Below, piece by piece: positions 24,990-36,531 of a DNA stretch of 64,000 nt. How positions within the stretch are numbered: the stretch's first letter is position 1; each line of letters starts with the position of its first letter. Both the position numbers and the translations under genes were made by a program. Under the pieces are notes generated by a model. That model was not told the origin of the DNA. It saw only the letters and a program-made list of their open reading frames with translations, and ran no database searches. Source of the DNA: Collimonas sp. OK307 (GTDB taxonomy: Bacteria; Pseudomonadota; Gammaproteobacteria; Burkholderiales; Burkholderiaceae_D); the NCBI RefSeq assembly GCF_900113705.1, contig NZ_FOQI01000002.1:62001-126000 (forward strand). The letters are read 5' to 3'.

Positions 24990-26915
24990 TTATCTACCTG
25001 AACTTGGCCGCAGGGGAAGTTCAGCAGCTGCCGGAGCAAGAAAATCTGCAGTCGTGCAATTCAGAAACTGCTGGTCTATCCAGGATTGGTTAATTAGTCC
25101 GGCATTGAAAAACACGTGCAGCAATCGAAGTGCTTCGTGGCGTAGCGCACGTACCAACGTCTGGTGTTCCGAACCCAACCCTGGCTTATCGCCACTCGCA
25201 CATACGCGGGCCAGTGTTTCAAGAAGATCAGCAGCAAAATTTACCTCAGAAGGCCACATATGTGCGTAGAGCTCTGTCATGGTTTGCACATTTTCATAGG
25301 TGCATTTTGCAAATAAGCTGGATAGCAGGAGCGCGCGCGACCTCATCGACTGTGCTGCGACTTGCTCAGGCTTGTGTCCTACGCCGATCTTGTCGCGACC
25401 AAGGTTATGCAGCACTTCGGGAACCACGGCGAAGCGAGCGCCGGCAGTGGCGCATCGACACAAAAATTGCAAGCTGTCTCCGAATGTGAATTCAGGATCA
25501 TAGCGAACGCCGGCGCGCGCAATGAAGTTGCGCCGAAACATGAAGGCTGACAAGGGCAATGGTCGCGTTCCAAGTAGATCAGCCAAAAACTGGTGATGCA
25601 GTTCGCCCAGGCGCACAGGCTCCGGGTCCAATTCGTTTTGGATCCAAGACCCTGCTATGTCAATATTGGAATTCGCCTCTAGAAGAGTGGTCTGCCGCAG
25701 TAATCTGCCAGGCAGGTCGACGTCGCCGGGATTGCAAAATACGATGTAATCGCCGTTGCAAAGCTCAAGAGCGATGTTGCGCGCAACTGGCTTGGTATAT
25801 GAAATGGGCAGGGCAACAATACGAAATTTACTCAGCCCTGCACCAGAAATGATCGCCTCCGCATCGGTAAAGGATTCAGGCATCACAACGATCAATTCGA
25901 CCGCATGCTCGCTCTGGATTGCAATTGCGGCCAATGTTTCACCAAGCCCGTCAAAAGAATCTTCAATAACAATGCATACACTGACCAGTTTTTTTGATGC
26001 GGCTTGCGCTGATGCTGCGGTACGGTCGGGCTGCTGTGTGCGCCAGGCACGGAAGTGCTCAAGTGCCGGACCGACGCTTTCTGACTGGCTGCGCCGGGAA
26101 AATATTGCCAGGCCAACCCGCTCAATCGATGCGCGGCGCGGCGCATCGGCAAGCAACGCCAGCACAGTATCAACCAGCTGGTCATATGGGGCTCCTACAA
26201 CTGCCGGACGTAGATCCGGATCGATTTCACTATCGGGGTAGAGTTCGCAAACAATGGCCTTGTGATAGCGGAAGAAAACGGAAAGTCGGGGCGATTCTAC
26301 AGTTCGCGAGTTATCGTAAGAGCTGATATTAAGCGCCACTTTGGCACGACGCAGATAATTGTCGCGCTGTTCTGCCGACCATGAGCCCTTATCGGTAAAG
26401 CTTACCCGAAGCCCGCGTTTGACCAGAGCATCGAGTATATCTCTCCGCCGCTGAGTGATAGCGCCGAAGAAGACCACATCAATATCCTGCTGCGCATCCG
26501 GTAAAACCTCAGTGAACGGGATGACAGGCCCGGCCCCCGCTTCGTAGGAGAAAGGGACATAGTCCGCAATTTTCAGGCCAAGTACTTTCTCACTCTGTAA
26601 ATTACTCCTGCTATAGTCCCAGAGATAACATTGTTTTAGCGTATAGAGATAATTGTCTTGCCATGCGCTAAATCCAGGTTGCATCACCTCAAAATTTACG
26701 ACGATACAATCTGGGTGAAGCAACGCGAGTTCCTCCCACTGCAAATCCCGGACGAAGAAAATAATATTGATGACACCAGGCTGCACACAGGCGTGCGCAT
26801 AACTGGTCGGATACCCTAGATTTTCAGCGGCAATCCGATAAGTTTCCACAATGTCCGACATCACGTGAGTAGCGAGAGATGTGAAGTGAAGATGCGGCAG
26901 TTGGAATTGAGTCAT
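24990..26915 (-). CDS. Two-domain glycosyltransferase
   Basis: A 641-residue cytoplasmic protein. Residues 1-290 look like a GT-B type half similar to CgeB-like transferases (DVVFFGAITQRRRDILDAL, then ALNISSYDNSRTVESPRLSV). Residues 305-500 look like a GT-A family 2 domain (VSVCIVIEDSFDGLGETLAA, YIVFCNPGDVDLPGRLLRQT), with DVD as the likely nucleotide-sugar site. It may add sugars to a surface glycan or protein. It is the last gene of a three-gene leftward unit with a DUF7164-like protein and a periplasmic binding protein. Confidence 0.75.
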   Translation of the reverse strand: MTQFQLPHLHFTSLATHVMSDIVETYRIAAENLGYPTSYAHACVQPGVINIIFFVRDLQWEELALLHPDCIVVNFEVMQPGFSAWQDNYLYTLKQCYLWDYSRSNLQSEKVLGLKIADYVPFSYEAGAGPVIPFTEVLPDAQQDIDVVFFGAITQRRRDILDALVKRGLRVSFTDKGSWSAEQRDNYLRRAKVALNISSYDNSRTVESPRLSVFFRYHKAIVCELYPDSEIDPDLRPAVVGAPYDQLVDTVLALLADAPRRASIERVGLAIFSRRSQSESVGPALEHFRAWRTQQPDRTAASAQAASKKLVSVCIVIEDSFDGLGETLAAIAIQSEHAVELIVVMPESFTDAEAIISGAGLSKFRIVALPISYTKPVARNIALELCNGDYIVFCNPGDVDLPGRLLRQTTLLEANSNIDIAGSWIQNELDPEPVRLGELHHQFLADLLGTRPLPLSAFMFRRNFIARAGVRYDPEFTFGDSLQFLCRCATAGARFAVVPEVLHNLGRDKIGVGHKPEQVAAQSMRSRALLLSSLFAKCTYENVQTMTELYAHMWPSEVNFAADLLETLARVCASGDKPGLGSEHQTLVRALRHEALRLLHVFFNAGLINQSWIDQQFLNCTTADFLAPAAAELPLRPSSGR

Positions 26916-26946
26916 CGGAAAGATCGGTGAATTTAATCAAGCAGCC

Positions 26947-27843
26947 TTAAAACGGATAACCGACTTCGCGCTTGATCTGCTCCAGCGGCGTTGCCGCTAT
27001 CCAGTGTGCGTAGTGATTGATCTTGGTGCGGTCAAGGGTCCTCAGGTCCGTACCCTGATACGCGCCTTGCCGATACCGGCTCTTTGAAAAATGTTCGTCG
27101 GTAGGTACTGCGTGGATGTGCATCACCAGGTTATCTATCGGATAGGGCAGCATGCTTTCCATATCCAGGATGCGGTGATATGCATAGCGCAGATAGGTAT
27201 CGTAATTTTCGTTGGCGGCAATTTCGGCCGCATACATCGTGATCACGCCGGAAAACCAGCCCGGCCAGGTTCCCGGGCCGTACTCTTTGAAGTGATCCAG
27301 CAGTTTCTCGCTCCAGAATAGCTGGCGTCGAAGCAGATCCAGCACCAGCTCGGATTTTCCCATGAGCGAACTGCCGCAGCCGAAGACGCCGCCGTGCCGG
27401 ACACCGTTGGCGGCACAAAACTCCGCCATTTTCGTCCATACTTCACAAGCTTCCGGATGGGCATAGTTGCCTCGTCCTTGCACTACCATCGATGGCCGGA
27501 AATTGACCAGGTTGGAGGTCAGGAAAACATCGGCATCGGTTCGCAACAGCCAAGTGTATTTGCCGGCCAGGGCATCGGTATGCGGGCCGGACAAGCAGCC
27601 GATTGAATTGATGAACTTATATCCGTCCCAGCGGCTGCCGGGCACAGCCATTGGCTCGGCCACCATTTTGACGACGCCGGGATCATTCGAGGGGAGTTTG
27701 TCGACCGCATTCGGATGGCAAACTGCAACCAAGTCCGAAGTGCGCCAGTTACCTGAATAAATCCAGCTTTTGTAAATCCAATCGAACTCTTCGTACATGG
27801 TTGGATTGTCATCAATGTAGATCAGTATGCCGAGGTCTATCAT
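26947..27843 (-). CDS. Glycosyltransferase-like protein (DUF7164-like)
   Basis: A 298-residue cytoplasmic protein with no signal or membrane segments. The central YTWLLRTDADVFLTSNL contains a DxD-type motif (Asp-Ala-Asp) expected to bind a metal and nucleotide sugar in GT-A enzymes. Histidine and aromatic residues in the C-terminal half (NLVMHIHAVPTDEHF) resemble a capping region. I recall such proteins being labelled DUF7164; function is not established. It is 15 bp after the binding-protein gene and 31 bp before the next glycosyltransferase. Confidence 0.65.
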   Translation of the reverse strand: MIDLGILIYIDDNPTMYEEFDWIYKSWIYSGNWRTSDLVAVCHPNAVDKLPSNDPGVVKMVAEPMAVPGSRWDGYKFINSIGCLSGPHTDALAGKYTWLLRTDADVFLTSNLVNFRPSMVVQGRGNYAHPEACEVWTKMAEFCAANGVRHGGVFGCGSSLMGKSELVLDLLRRQLFWSEKLLDHFKEYGPGTWPGWFSGVITMYAAEIAANENYDTYLRYAYHRILDMESMLPYPIDNLVMHIHAVPTDEHFSKSRYRQGAYQGTDLRTLDRTKINHYAHWIAATPLEQIKREVGYPF

Positions 27844-27858
27844 AGACTGATATCTTTC

Positions 27859-29022
27859 TTATTTGGTCAGCGTCAGCAAGGTTTGCTGGCCGTTCCTGAA
27901 GGTATAGATCGACAGCGTGCCGTTCTTGATATCACCTTTGTCGTCAAAGGCGATCTTACCCGTCACACCGGTGTACTGGATCTTGCCGAGTGCCGGCAGA
28001 TATTTCTTTGGATCGACCGAATCGGCCTGTTGCATGGCCTTGGCGATGATCATCACGGCGTCGTAGGTGTACGGCGCATACTGGACGATGTCGGCATTGT
28101 ATTTTTTCTTATAAGCTGCCTTGAAAGCATCAAGCGGCGCAGGATTTTCGACTCCGCCTGCGATCGCGCAATAGACCTTGTCATCGATCAAACCTTCGCC
28201 GGCCAGGCGCGGCAGGGCTCCGGTGCAGATCGCATCGCCACCCATGAAGTTGGCGGTGATGCCAAGTTGCCGCATCTGGCGCAACATGGTGCCAGCGCTC
28301 GCATCAATACCGCCGAAGAAAATCAAGTCTGGCTGCCTGGCCTTGACAGCGGTAAGGATGGCGCTGAAATCGGTAGCTCTGTCGTTCGTATACTGCGTGG
28401 ATACAATTTCCACGCCGTTGGCTTTGGCGTCTTTGAGGAACTCGTTGGCTAGTCCCTGGCCGTAGGCGGTACGGTCGTCAATCACCGCGATCCGTTTTGC
28501 ATGCAAGGTTTTTGCCGCATAACGGCCCATCGCGGCACCGAGCTGGGAGTCGTTGGCGACTACACGGAAAGTCGTGTTAAAACCTTGTTCGGTATATTTG
28601 GCGCTGGTTGCAGAAGGTGAAATTTGCGGGATGCCGGCGTCGAAATAGATTTTCGAAGCAGGGATCGAGGTGCCGGATTGCAAATGCCCGATGACCGCCG
28701 CCACTTTGGCGTCAACCAGTTTCTGGGCGACGCTGGTAGCTTGCTTCGGATCGCTGCCGTCGTCTTCAGCCTGCAAAACGAACTGGATCTTCTTGCCGCC
28801 GATGACAAGATGCTTGGCGTTCAGGTCGTCGATCGCCATGCGCGCGCCGTTTTCATTATCCTTGCCGACATGCGCGACCGGGCCGGTGATCGGGCCGACG
28901 TGCGCAATCTTTACGATTTGTTCCTGGGCCTGCGCGGTGGCGCTTAAGGTCGCAAATAAGGTTGCAGATGAGGTCAAGGCAATGGCGGCGGCCAGCAACT
29001 TCGTTTTGGCATGGTTCTGCAT
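27859..29022 (-). CDS. Branched-chain amino-acid-type ABC transporter periplasmic binding protein (LivK-like)
   Basis: A 387-residue protein with a signal peptide (LLAAAIALTSSATLFATLSA). The periplasmic-binding fold of the Leu/Ile/Val type is shown by KIAHVGPITGPVAHVGKDNE, the serine-rich IPQISPSATSAKYT and the ligand-loop IAVIDDRTAYGQGLANEFLK. It captures an amino acid or small amide in the periplasm. No permease or ATPase gene is nearby; instead two glycosyltransferase-like genes follow, so its transporter must be encoded elsewhere, or it has a sensing role. Confidence 0.9.
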   Translation of the reverse strand: MQNHAKTKLLAAAIALTSSATLFATLSATAQAQEQIVKIAHVGPITGPVAHVGKDNENGARMAIDDLNAKHLVIGGKKIQFVLQAEDDGSDPKQATSVAQKLVDAKVAAVIGHLQSGTSIPASKIYFDAGIPQISPSATSAKYTEQGFNTTFRVVANDSQLGAAMGRYAAKTLHAKRIAVIDDRTAYGQGLANEFLKDAKANGVEIVSTQYTNDRATDFSAILTAVKARQPDLIFFGGIDASAGTMLRQMRQLGITANFMGGDAICTGALPRLAGEGLIDDKVYCAIAGGVENPAPLDAFKAAYKKKYNADIVQYAPYTYDAVMIIAKAMQQADSVDPKKYLPALGKIQYTGVTGKIAFDDKGDIKNGTLSIYTFRNGQQTLLTLTK

Positions 29023-29407
29023 GTGTTCTCCCCGTAGTTTGAATTTGGTTGAAGTGCTGCATTATCCCAGCCTCTTGGCAACTGATCCACGCTTAAGTGG
29101 ATCTATCTTCGAGCTACTGGTACGGCGGCATTTATTCTACACATAAGCCACAGAGCCTATGCGCTATAGCATGTCGCCGGCATTTTCATGACTTACTTTT
29201 TTCCGAACGCAACACACTAATTCGTCCGACGCAATGGACGGCCGACTCTACTAAACGGTTTGTTGTTTTTAGAGAACCAGAAATTTCTGACATCAGGAAG
29301 TCATATTTCCAAATGACAATAGAACGCTGTTTGAACGCATACCGGTCGCACCTGGCGCCCATGCACTTTTAGCCGACTAACCATCATCCCAATCACAGGA
29401 TAATTCC
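29023..29407 (+). promoter_or_regulatory. Intergenic region with PhoB-box-like promoter of phosphoesterase copy 2
   Basis: In this 385-bp gap CTGACAT (29287-29293) and AAGTCAT (29298-29304) are spaced 4 bp apart as in a Pho box. A GACAAT -10 follows after 10 bp (29315-29320). The predicted start near 29327 leaves an 80-nt leader to the ATG at 29408. The part before 29280 should hold the promoter of the leftward binding-protein gene, but no clear element was seen there. Confidence 0.65.
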
Positions 29408-31834
29408 ATGAAACTTCGTTCCCTGGCGCTGGCATGCGCAACGCTGGCCTATCTGAGCGGCTGCAGCGGCGGTGGCAGTAGTTCGTCCAGCGCCGGCGGC
29501 GCCACGGTAAGCGGCGTTGCGGCGAGCGGTAAAGCACTGGCTGGCGTGACTGTCACCATCACTGACAGCAGCGGCCAGAATATCCAGACAGCACTCACCG
29601 ATGCCAACGGCAATTTCACGCTGGCGCTCAAAGGTACGGCACCCTTCATTTTGACGGCGCCATTCAACGATGCCGACGGCAGTGCCGCGACGCTGTCTTC
29701 AGTCATCAATCCGAGTTCGACGCAGGCCAGCGCAGGCAATACCGTGCGAGCCAATCTCAACCCGCTGACCTCGCTGATCACCCAGCGCGTACTCGGCCTG
29801 ATCCCGAACGGCAGCCCGACTGCGGCGCAAATCGGTGCCGCCAACATCAGCACCGCCAGCATATCGCAGGCGGTCAGCGACGTCGCCCTGCCACTGCAAC
29901 CCTTGTTTACTGCGCTTAACGTCCCTGCCGCTGAAACCGGCGACCCGATAGGCAGCACCGCGTACCAGGCCACCGCCAGCGACCCGCTCGACAATCTGTT
30001 CGATCTGGCGCACTTCACCGTACATACCGGCCAGATCGCCGTCGGCGTCGATGCCAATCGGGCGGTCCTGACGATTCCTGCCACCGGCAACGTCGGCAGT
30101 GCATTGCCAGCCACCGCGATCCAGTCCGTGGTGGCGCTGAACAACGGGCCGACCATCACGCCGATCCAGAACGTCATCGTAATCGTCGGTGAAAACCAAA
30201 CCTTCGATGCGGTATTCGGGGCTTATCAACCGCCTCAGGGTCAAACCGTGAAGAATCTGTTATCACAAGGGATTATCAACGTCGACGGCAGCCCCGGCCC
30301 GAACTTCAACCTGGGGCTGCAAAACCAGGGCGCAACCCAGACCGCTTATACGCTTAACCCTACCCGCGCCAGCGCTTACGCCACATTGCCGCAGCCGACT
30401 GCGATTGGCGAACTCACGCCGCCGACCTTCCAGGATCCGGGCGGCGTACCGGATACCCGCTTCCCGGGGAATCTGCCGAGCGGGCCGTTCCAGCTCACCA
30501 AATATGTCCCTTACGGCACCGCCAGCACCGCCCAGACCGGCGATCCGGTGCATCGTTTCTTCCAGATGTGGCAGCAAACCGGCGGCGACAATTCCAAGCT
30601 GGATCTGTTCACCTGGGTCGCGGCCAGCGTCGGCCAGGGTGGCGACACCAAGGGCATCACTCCAGGCAATCCAGGACAAGGCGGCGAGCTGATGGGTTTC
30701 CTTAACATGGCCAGCGGCGATGCCCCTTTCTTCAAATCGCTGGCGCAGCAATATGCCCTGAGCGACAACTACCATCAAGGCATCATGGGCGGTACCGGCG
30801 CTAACTTCTTCACCATCGCTACCGGCGACCTGCCGTACTTCAATACCGGCGGCACCGCTGGCGCCCCACCGGCGAATCAGATCGAGAATCCGAATCCATT
30901 GGCGCAAACCGCGAATTTCTATGCGCAAGACGGCTACCAAGGCGGTTCCTACGTCAACTGTTCCGATGCGGGCCAGCCTGGCGTCGGCGCCATCCTGAAT
31001 TTCCTGAACGGCAAAAAGGTCAAGAGCAATTGCGACGCCGGCAAATACTACCTGGTCAACAATTACAATCCAGGCTACAGCATGAACGGCACCGTGCAGC
31101 CTATCGGCCCCAACAATTACAACTACCCGCCGCAAACCGTACCGACCATCGCAGAAGGACTGGCGAAGAAGAACGTTGGCTGGAAGTGGTACACCGGCGG
31201 CCGCGAGATAGCGGATGTGACCGCCGATGCCGCCGCCTTGGGATTTCCTGTAGCGATTGCGCAAGCTGCTCAATACAACGCCATCGGCGACCCGCTGGTG
31301 GCATCCAGCAACGTCATGAACAGCAACCTGAAATCCAGCCTGGCCGGCCTCACGACATTCTATAACGACGTCGCCAAAGGCACGTTGCCGTCAGTATCGT
31401 TCGTGGTGCCGAAGAACCTCGACAGCGGCCATCCCGGCTATTCCGCTCCCGCTCGCTACGAAGCGTTTCTGCAAGACCTGATCGCCAAGGTCAAAGCCAA
31501 CCCGACGTTGTGGGCCCATACCGCGATCCTCGTCACCACCGATGAAGGCGGCGGTCATTTCGATACCGGCTACATCCAGAACGTCGACTTCTTCGGCGAC
31601 GGTCCGCGCATTCCGTTCCTGCTGGTATCACCTTACGCCCGCACCGGCTTCATCGATCACACCTACTACGATCACTCCTCGGTATTGAAATTCATCGAAC
31701 GCAACTGGCGCCTGCCACCGCTTTCACCACGTAGTCGCGATAACCTGCCCAATCCAGTCAGCGTCGCGGCCGATCAATACCGTCCGGTAAACACCACCGC
31801 AATCGGTGACCTGATGGCCATGTTCAATTTCTAA
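29408..31834 (+). CDS. Exported phosphoesterase-family lipoprotein (phospholipase C / acid phosphatase-like), copy 2
   Basis: An 808-residue lipoprotein with lipobox YLSGCSGGG. A carboxypeptidase-regulatory-like domain covers about residues 35-90 (VSGVAASGKALAGVTVTITD). The phosphoesterase domain begins near residue 255 (NVIVIVGENQTFDAVFGAYQ) and ends with LVTTDEGGGHFDTGYIQN and LLVSPYARTGFIDHTYYD. It shares architecture with the 17.5-kb copy but is longer and clearly diverged. It probably releases phosphate from organic phosphates outside the inner membrane. A PhoB-like box precedes it, and a di-heme cytochrome gene follows on the same strand after a palindromic repeat. Confidence 0.88.
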   Translation: MKLRSLALACATLAYLSGCSGGGSSSSSAGGATVSGVAASGKALAGVTVTITDSSGQNIQTALTDANGNFTLALKGTAPFILTAPFNDADGSAATLSSVINPSSTQASAGNTVRANLNPLTSLITQRVLGLIPNGSPTAAQIGAANISTASISQAVSDVALPLQPLFTALNVPAAETGDPIGSTAYQATASDPLDNLFDLAHFTVHTGQIAVGVDANRAVLTIPATGNVGSALPATAIQSVVALNNGPTITPIQNVIVIVGENQTFDAVFGAYQPPQGQTVKNLLSQGIINVDGSPGPNFNLGLQNQGATQTAYTLNPTRASAYATLPQPTAIGELTPPTFQDPGGVPDTRFPGNLPSGPFQLTKYVPYGTASTAQTGDPVHRFFQMWQQTGGDNSKLDLFTWVAASVGQGGDTKGITPGNPGQGGELMGFLNMASGDAPFFKSLAQQYALSDNYHQGIMGGTGANFFTIATGDLPYFNTGGTAGAPPANQIENPNPLAQTANFYAQDGYQGGSYVNCSDAGQPGVGAILNFLNGKKVKSNCDAGKYYLVNNYNPGYSMNGTVQPIGPNNYNYPPQTVPTIAEGLAKKNVGWKWYTGGREIADVTADAAALGFPVAIAQAAQYNAIGDPLVASSNVMNSNLKSSLAGLTTFYNDVAKGTLPSVSFVVPKNLDSGHPGYSAPARYEAFLQDLIAKVKANPTLWAHTAILVTTDEGGGHFDTGYIQNVDFFGDGPRIPFLLVSPYARTGFIDHTYYDHSSVLKFIERNWRLPPLSPRSRDNLPNPVSVAADQYRPVNTTAIGDLMAMFNF

Positions 31835-31842
31835 GCTCCATC

Positions 31843-31896
31843 AATTGGGGTCAGAGTCGAATTAATTACGCAATTAATTCGACTCTGACCCCAATT
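31843..31896. repeat. GGGGTCAGAG palindromic repeat, copy C
   Basis: Perfect 25-bp arms at 31843-31867 and 31872-31896, each containing the GGGGTCAGAGTCGAATTAAT core or its complement, enclose a 4-nt loop. It fills the gap between phosphoesterase copy 2 and the cytochrome gene. It could form a strong mRNA hairpin there and influence read-through. Confidence 0.85.
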
Positions 31897-31927
31897 AATT
31901 CTACTCTGATTAATTTATTAAAATGGA

Positions 31928-33259
31928 TTGAGAGATTTGGATAGCAATCATCGTTGGCTTGCCGGTGCAGGGCTGCTGGCTGCCGTGCTGCTGGGCGGCT
32001 GTCACGACGCGGAGACGCCGGCGCGGGATGCGTCTGCACATGCTGTGGCGCCGTCGGCCGGTACAGCTCCGGCCGAGACGACGCCGTCCTTGAAGATGTG
32101 GGTGCGTTACCCCGAGCCGCCGGCTGCCCTGAGCGCGGCGGCGAGTTTGGGCAAGCAAATATTCTTCGACCAGTCATTGTCGACTTCGGGAAAAATGTCT
32201 TGCGCCACCTGCCACAGTCCTGATCATGCTTACGGACCGCCTAACGGCCTGGCGGTGCAACTTGGCGGCGCCGACATGCAGCGGCAAGGCACGCGTGCCG
32301 TGCCGTCGTTGCGCTATCTGGGCTTCACCCCGAAATTCACGCGCCACTACTATGTGCCAGGTCCGGACGAGACCGAGGACGAAGGCCCTACCGGTGGCTT
32401 CACGCGCGATGGCGCGGTCGATTCGCTGCATGAGCAAGCATTGATTCCGCTGCTCAACATCAATGAAATGGCCAACCCGAATCCGGCCGCTGTGGTCGCC
32501 AAACTGCAAAACACCAGCTATGTCGAGGATTTCCGGCGCGTCTATGGCGCCGACATTTTCGATCATCCAACGGCAGCGCTGGAAAAAGCGACGCTGGCGC
32601 TGGAAGCATTCCAGACCGAAGACCCGAGCTTCCATCCGTACACCAGCAAATTCGATGCGGCAATGGCTGGCAATGCCGACTTCACACCGGCCGAATTGCG
32701 CGGTTACGGTTTATTCAATAATCCCAACAAAGGCAATTGCGCCAAGTGTCACGTCGATACCCCCGGGCCGGGAGGGCGGCCGGCCCAGTTCACCGATTTC
32801 GGCTTCCAGGCGCTGGGGGTGCCGCGCAATCCGGAGATCGCAGCGAATCGCAATGCGAAGTATGTCGATCTCGGTATGTGCGGCCCCGCCCGCAAGGACA
32901 TGGCGCAGGAAGCGGAGTACTGCGGCATGTTCAAATCACCTACCTTGCGCAATGTGGCGACGCGCGAAGTGTTTTTTCATAACGGCCGCGTCCATACGCT
33001 TGACGACATGATGCATTTTTATGTGGAGCGCGATACCGATCCAGGTAAGTGGTATCCTAAGGTAAACGGCAAGATAGTGAAGTATGACGATCTGCCTGCA
33101 CGTTACCGCAGCAATATCGATACCTTGGATGCCCCGTTGAACCGCAAGGCAGGCTCTGCGCCCGCTCTGAATGACGAGGAAATCGGCGACCTCATCGCTT
33201 TCCTTAAAACCCTCGATGACGGCTACTCAGCCAAATCCGGCGCCGCACGCAACAATTAG
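31928..33259 (+). CDS. Di-heme cytochrome c peroxidase / MauG-like lipoprotein, copy 2
   Basis: About 440 residues. It has a lipoprotein signal (LLAAVLLGGCHD) and two heme sites, CATCH in MSCATCHSPDHAYG and CAKCH in GNCAKCHVDT. The SPTLRNVATREVFFHNG segment is nearly that of the 19.8-kb paralogue, and the proteins align along their length. The start is uncertain: TTG at 31928 or TTG at 31937, with no ATG in frame before the signal. It sits 93 bp after phosphoesterase copy 2, separated by a palindrome, and 5 bp from the convergent hypothetical gene. Confidence 0.88.
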   Translation: MRDLDSNHRWLAGAGLLAAVLLGGCHDAETPARDASAHAVAPSAGTAPAETTPSLKMWVRYPEPPAALSAAASLGKQIFFDQSLSTSGKMSCATCHSPDHAYGPPNGLAVQLGGADMQRQGTRAVPSLRYLGFTPKFTRHYYVPGPDETEDEGPTGGFTRDGAVDSLHEQALIPLLNINEMANPNPAAVVAKLQNTSYVEDFRRVYGADIFDHPTAALEKATLALEAFQTEDPSFHPYTSKFDAAMAGNADFTPAELRGYGLFNNPNKGNCAKCHVDTPGPGGRPAQFTDFGFQALGVPRNPEIAANRNAKYVDLGMCGPARKDMAQEAEYCGMFKSPTLRNVATREVFFHNGRVHTLDDMMHFYVERDTDPGKWYPKVNGKIVKYDDLPARYRSNIDTLDAPLNRKAGSAPALNDEEIGDLIAFLKTLDDGYSAKSGAARNN

Positions 33260-33264
33260 GAAAT

Positions 33265-33762
33265 TCACGGCGCCAACGGATAGGGTGACTTGTTGTCGCG
33301 CGGCGTGCGCAGGTTGACGATCACCCGTTCGACGTCTGGCTCGGCACGGACAAAAGCCTCCAGCGCCGCCGCATCGACAGACTGATCCGTGCTGCAACCC
33401 TCGACCCATACAAAGCGCCGTTGAAACGTCAGCCACAGGCTGCTATTGCGGGCGAAACCAGGCTCGGCAGCGAAATGCGCCTGTACCGAGCGGGAAATGG
33501 GTGCATCGTAAAGATAAGAGTTTGGCTTGTCGCACTGGCCGGCAAGCCAGCAACTGGTGCCGCGTTCACTGCGCCAGTGCGTCTCTTTGCGCATCTCCTG
33601 CTCGCTGAGCAACGGCCCTAGCGGTACCGGACAATCCGGCACGGCGCTACGCACCTGGATGAAAGGGTCGTTGAACCAGTTTTTCAGGGTTTCGCCGTAA
33701 GCCGGGAACAAGGCAGGCAGCACCACCAACGACACGCGGAGAAAACGAGGCAAGCGTGGCAT
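33265..33762 (-). CDS. Exported protein of unknown function
   Basis: A 165-residue protein with a signal peptide (FLRVSLVVLPALFPAYG). The mature part contains four cysteines in ways that suggest disulfides (VPDCPVPLG, SCWLAGQCDK, VEGCSTDQ). A C-terminal segment, ALEAFVRAEPDVERVIVNLR, resembles a BON-type alpha/beta unit. ATG 33762 is chosen because AGGAGG is correctly spaced. It converges on the cytochrome gene. I do not recognise a specific family. Confidence 0.7.
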   Translation of the reverse strand: MPRLPRFLRVSLVVLPALFPAYGETLKNWFNDPFIQVRSAVPDCPVPLGPLLSEQEMRKETHWRSERGTSCWLAGQCDKPNSYLYDAPISRSVQAHFAAEPGFARNSSLWLTFQRRFVWVEGCSTDQSVDAAALEAFVRAEPDVERVIVNLRTPRDNKSPYPLAP

Positions 33763-33835
33763 ACCGATCCTCCTGAACAAACCGTAGTCGGCCCGCAGTC
33801 ATACCGGGGGCAGGTCGCCCCCCGGCCGGATTTCG

Positions 33836-36212
<2,377 letters not shown>

Positions 36213-36222
36213 ATGGAATAGA

Positions 36223-36249
36223 GCGACGCCCCCTCGGACGGGGCGTCGC
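36223..36249 (+). terminator. Hairpin after alaC
   Basis: GCGACGCCCC and GGGGCGTCGC form a perfect 10-bp stem with a 7-nt loop, 11 bp after the alaC stop. There is no uninterrupted T-run, so termination strength is uncertain. Confidence 0.65.
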
Positions 36250-36450
36250 GGCATCTTGTGGTTCCCCGCATTATTTTCCCCCGTTAGTTCTCCTCGCCAT
36301 TTCCAAAATTGCATGCAACTCGCCGATCCGCTCTGCAGCTGACACAAAATGTCACTTCGAATGACAAGAGAGGGCAGCTTTGTTGACTGTACCTCGCAGA
36401 ATTAACAGGTTTTTCGCGCCTCCCGGACCGATTTTCAGCTGGTATTTCTT

Positions 36451-36466
36451 GGGCATGGAACTTGCT
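36451..36466 (+). promoter_or_regulatory. Sigma54-like promoter of the T6SS signalling cassette
   Basis: GGGCATGGAACTTGCT matches TGGCAYR-N4-TTGCW at all but the first base. It ends 66 bp before the tagH start, giving a leader of about 55 nt. The 319-bp gap it lies in also holds the alaC hairpin; nothing else convincing was seen there apart from a dyad-like TGACACAAAATGTCA near 36340. Confidence 0.6.
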
Positions 36467-36531
36467 GCCAAGCATGCAATGATTCCCTCAGGTAATTTGC
36501 GCAAATTATTGCGTTGCTGGAAACCCATCCA

